Shown piece after piece: positions 61,236-64,000 of a DNA stretch of 64,000 nt. Below the pieces are notes generated by a model. It ran no database searches and had not been told where the DNA came from. It saw only the letters and a program-made list of their open reading frames with translations. Origin of the DNA: Serilophus lunatus (Eukaryota > Chordata > Aves > Passeriformes > Eurylaimidae); contig VXBA01001647.1 in the NCBI GenBank assembly GCA_013399895.1, positions 785,908 through 849,907 of the forward strand, read 5' to 3'. The number at the start of each line of letters is the position of its first letter. The stretch's first letter is position 1. A program made the translations under genes and the position numbers.

Positions 61236-64000
61236 ACAACGCTGGTGACCAAATCTGGCCAACTACTGTATTTTCATATCATGCTTCAGTGGAGGATTTA
61301 CATCATATAATGTTTTTAAAACTGTGTGCTAGAGGGAGATGAAAATTGAAAAGTCCCTCAGAATTAGCAAACAGCAGATGTAAGGCTGCCTGCAGCCTCA
61401 CAGCTTGCTCTTATGCACCTTTCTGCATTATGCAAGAGTCTCCATTCATGTAAGGACATGCTCCGTCTTCCACGGGAACACATTCAGTGCATGGAAAGAA
61501 CTGTAGGGATGATGAAGCAGGGTCACACAGCAAAATCAGGTTGTTGAATGCTGGACTGAAACCTCATTAGCTGCAAAAAATTCAAAGCTGCAGACAGTAC
61601 GGACTATCCTCTGTCTCTCTTTTTCAAAATCTTCCTCTTCTTCTGCCTGAAGATTATCTGAGAATGGATTTTGAGGAATATCTGCTTCCCCGAAATGTGA
61701 GCAGTCCTGTATTTTGATGAGCAATCCTACTGGTAACGGCACACATCCCAAGCAAGGGCTACAGCACTGACTGCCCCCTTGCTGTAGCTACTTGGTCATG
61801 AGCCACAGCTCTGACACTTCTAGAAACCTGTTCAGTCAGGATCTCAAACCCCACCTGATGCAGAGTGTAAGATGAAGCAAGGGAGAGCAAAGCAGAGAAA
61901 AGACAGCTGAACATTACCCCAGTCCATAGCTGAGTGCTCTGGGAATACATCCTCACTCCATACTGCTGCAGGGAGGAGTCCAGCCAAGTCTGTGTTGGAA
62001 AGTGGGACACAAGTTTTGAGCACTCTACAGAATAGCCTTCACTTCCAATTCACATCACTGTTCACATCAGACAAGTTTACCTAGATCAGGAGACCACAGC
62101 TCTTTGTCCAAAGTGAGGCATCATGAAATATTTACACTTAGGGTTTGGGTTTTAAACAGTTTAAGAAGTGAAATGCTGCTCTAAGGAAGTTTTAAACTTG
62201 TTTCCACAGATTTGATGCCATATTTCCCTGGCTCAAAGCACTCATAGCATAGATCTCAAAGGCACTTTACAATAGCAAACAACCATAAAAGCAATACTGC
62301 TGATAGGTCCAAGAAGCTGCAGATAGTGAAAGCAGCCTCATTTTCTCCAAGTAAATAACCAGCATTTCAGCATGCCAGTGACTATTGTGATGACCAGATG
62401 GTGGTGGGAGCAGTAACTTGGATGATGTTAATTACACACAAACTCCAAAACAGCTGATGTCAAAACTCACTTTGAAAATACACCAGAATGGGCTGCTCAG
62501 CATATGGCAGCAACACTCCGCTAAAACTGCATTTTGTGTCCATTAAGCAACTAACAAGCTCCACCAAGGGGTCCAAGGACAAGCAGCCACAGCACCAGGG
62601 CCCCAGCTCCTGCCTATTTGATGCTCATCCCTTTATAATGCTGATGAAAAGGTACAGAGGTGTGGTGGATGTGGCAATCTGCAGCTCCCAGACCGGGTCC
62701 TTTGCAGGGTGACTACATGAAACATCGGCCACCAGCATGGCTGTCTCACCTCTTTTAATGACAAGAACTCAAAGGAAACATCCCAGGTTATCTGCTGAGC
62801 AGCACTGGATGATTCCTAACGAGAGGAGAAGCCCTACTGTGAGAGCCCACTGTGCAAGCACAGAGATTTATACTCTGGTACTCTTAAAAACAAACGTGTA
62901 GTTTGCAAAATAAACACAGTGAACAGATTGAGAAAAATTATTCTGACATCTGCGCCACTGAGAGCTTTCCAACAAACCTGCACGCTTTTAGAGGTTCTGC
63001 AGAGGCCAGCTTTGCACCAAGAGGTGAGCAACATCTTCACCTGTGATTTGAAAGTAAATTCACTAGGCACCACGCCCCAGAATGGACATGGATGCAGACA
63101 AATACATATTTATGTTTTTCTGAGAGATGATTCAGCCGAAACTTAGACCATAGGAGCCTATATTCTAACAAATGCCAGCCCTGAGCAGGATCTACAGATT
63201 ACAGTTGAACCATACACTGGAAGCTCCTGCCTTCCCTGCTCCAGAGTGCTCTCCTTGCCACCTTATTCTCAGTTCATCTTCCTCCAGCAATTATTTACCT
63301 CAAAACTTTTAGGTTTGCTCAGACATGCAAGCTGCACAGATCCAGAGGAAAATGGGACAGGAAAGGACTGTGGAAAGTCAGCCAGTCTTTTCCCCTGCCC
63401 CAAAGCAATCTGAAACACAGCTATTGCTCCTGACAGATGCTTGCTCTTAACAGATCTCCATTTGTGGAACAGCTACTACCAGCTCCCCACACATCTGTTC
63501 AGTGACTCCACATTTTTTTTGTACTTGGCCTTAGAAGAAACTATCGCTTATTCTAGCTACAATATATGCCCTATCTGTCATATGATTTCAAGCTCAGTTC
63601 TTCCATCCTCACAAGTGCATTTTCCCACATTTTCAAAGTATTAGTCATGGCACTCTCCACTGCACTTTCCTGCCTTACATGCAGCTCTCAAGTTGCATGC
63701 TTATAGGCAATCCTATGAAACACAGGATTGAGTCTCACCAAATGCATTTGTGAACCCCAGCCGGAAGCTTTTCTACCACCAGCAGGACAAGCTGCCAGAC
63801 CCTTCATCTGAAACAGTGCTCACTGGCTGGCATGACTCTGAAGTTGTGCAGTTGTTTTACCCTGCCTAAATTTAGTGCCTTGCTAAAAAGGATCTTGTCT
63901 TTCTTTCCCCACCATCTCTTTCCTCCCTGCTGCAAGCATTTCTACAAGTTGCCAAGGCTGTTTTGAATTCTATCTTATCTTTCACATCTGTCCAGCTTCC
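61236..64000. other. Unique non-coding DNA, no gene recognised
   Basis: Short chance frames only. A weak MIR-like string (CTCAAAGGCACTTTACAA near 62256-62273) is too short to call. Nothing else is visible to the window end. Confidence 0.5.

Noticed and set aside
62256..62273. MIR/L2-like string CTCAAAGGCACTTTACAA
   Set aside because: It is too short and has no neighbouring blocks in the right order.

Overview
This window looks like a stretch of a bird nuclear genome that is intergenic or deep intronic. The main evidence is repeated fragments of CR1 retrotransposons (the dominant LINE of birds and other reptiles), including the typical CR1 3' ends built on TTCTATGA-like octamers. The DNA is moderately AT-rich, has long CpG-poor tracts, and every reading frame is broken frequently by stops. 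I found no protein-coding gene, exon of a known family, tRNA, rRNA, snRNA or CRISPR array. The longest open frames (about 150-165 codons) are about the length chance predicts for six frames of 64 kb at this composition, and none resembles a protein I know.

Layout. From 1 to about 22.9 kb the sequence is mostly unique DNA. It carries two short CR1 tails (2906-3022 and 11371-11492), an extremely AT-rich patch (15081-15210) and one MIR/L2-type relic (18692-18792). From 22955 to 25089 lies the densest repeat block: a minus-strand CR1 with a recognisable reverse-transcriptase remnant, older CR1 sequence joined behind it, then a plus-strand CR1 carrying the C-terminal coding end and an intact-looking 3' tail. 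The two point away from each other. From 25.1 to 34.6 kb the DNA is again mostly unique, with one MIR relic. At 34630-35660 there is a heavily decayed, ancient CR1-superfamily coding fragment. From 44.3 to 45.8 kb several small repeats cluster: a MIR relic, a 139-base tract with no G on the plus strand, an ancient CR1 tail, and a second outward-pointing CR1 pair. From 48.9 to 59.1 kb the DNA becomes patchily richer in GC and CpG, with two CpG-dense patches. One of these adjoins a run of 22 G. Further repeat relics lie at 54.2-54.4 kb and 60.8-61.2 kb.

Nothing here forms a pathway or gene system. The window is best read as a record of CR1 and MIR insertions of several ages in non-coding vertebrate DNA, plus a few non-B-DNA-prone tracts and CpG patches that may or may not be regulatory. 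I did not find a convincing undescribed biological system. All repeat calls come from reading by eye against remembered consensus patterns, so boundaries are accurate only to tens of bases.
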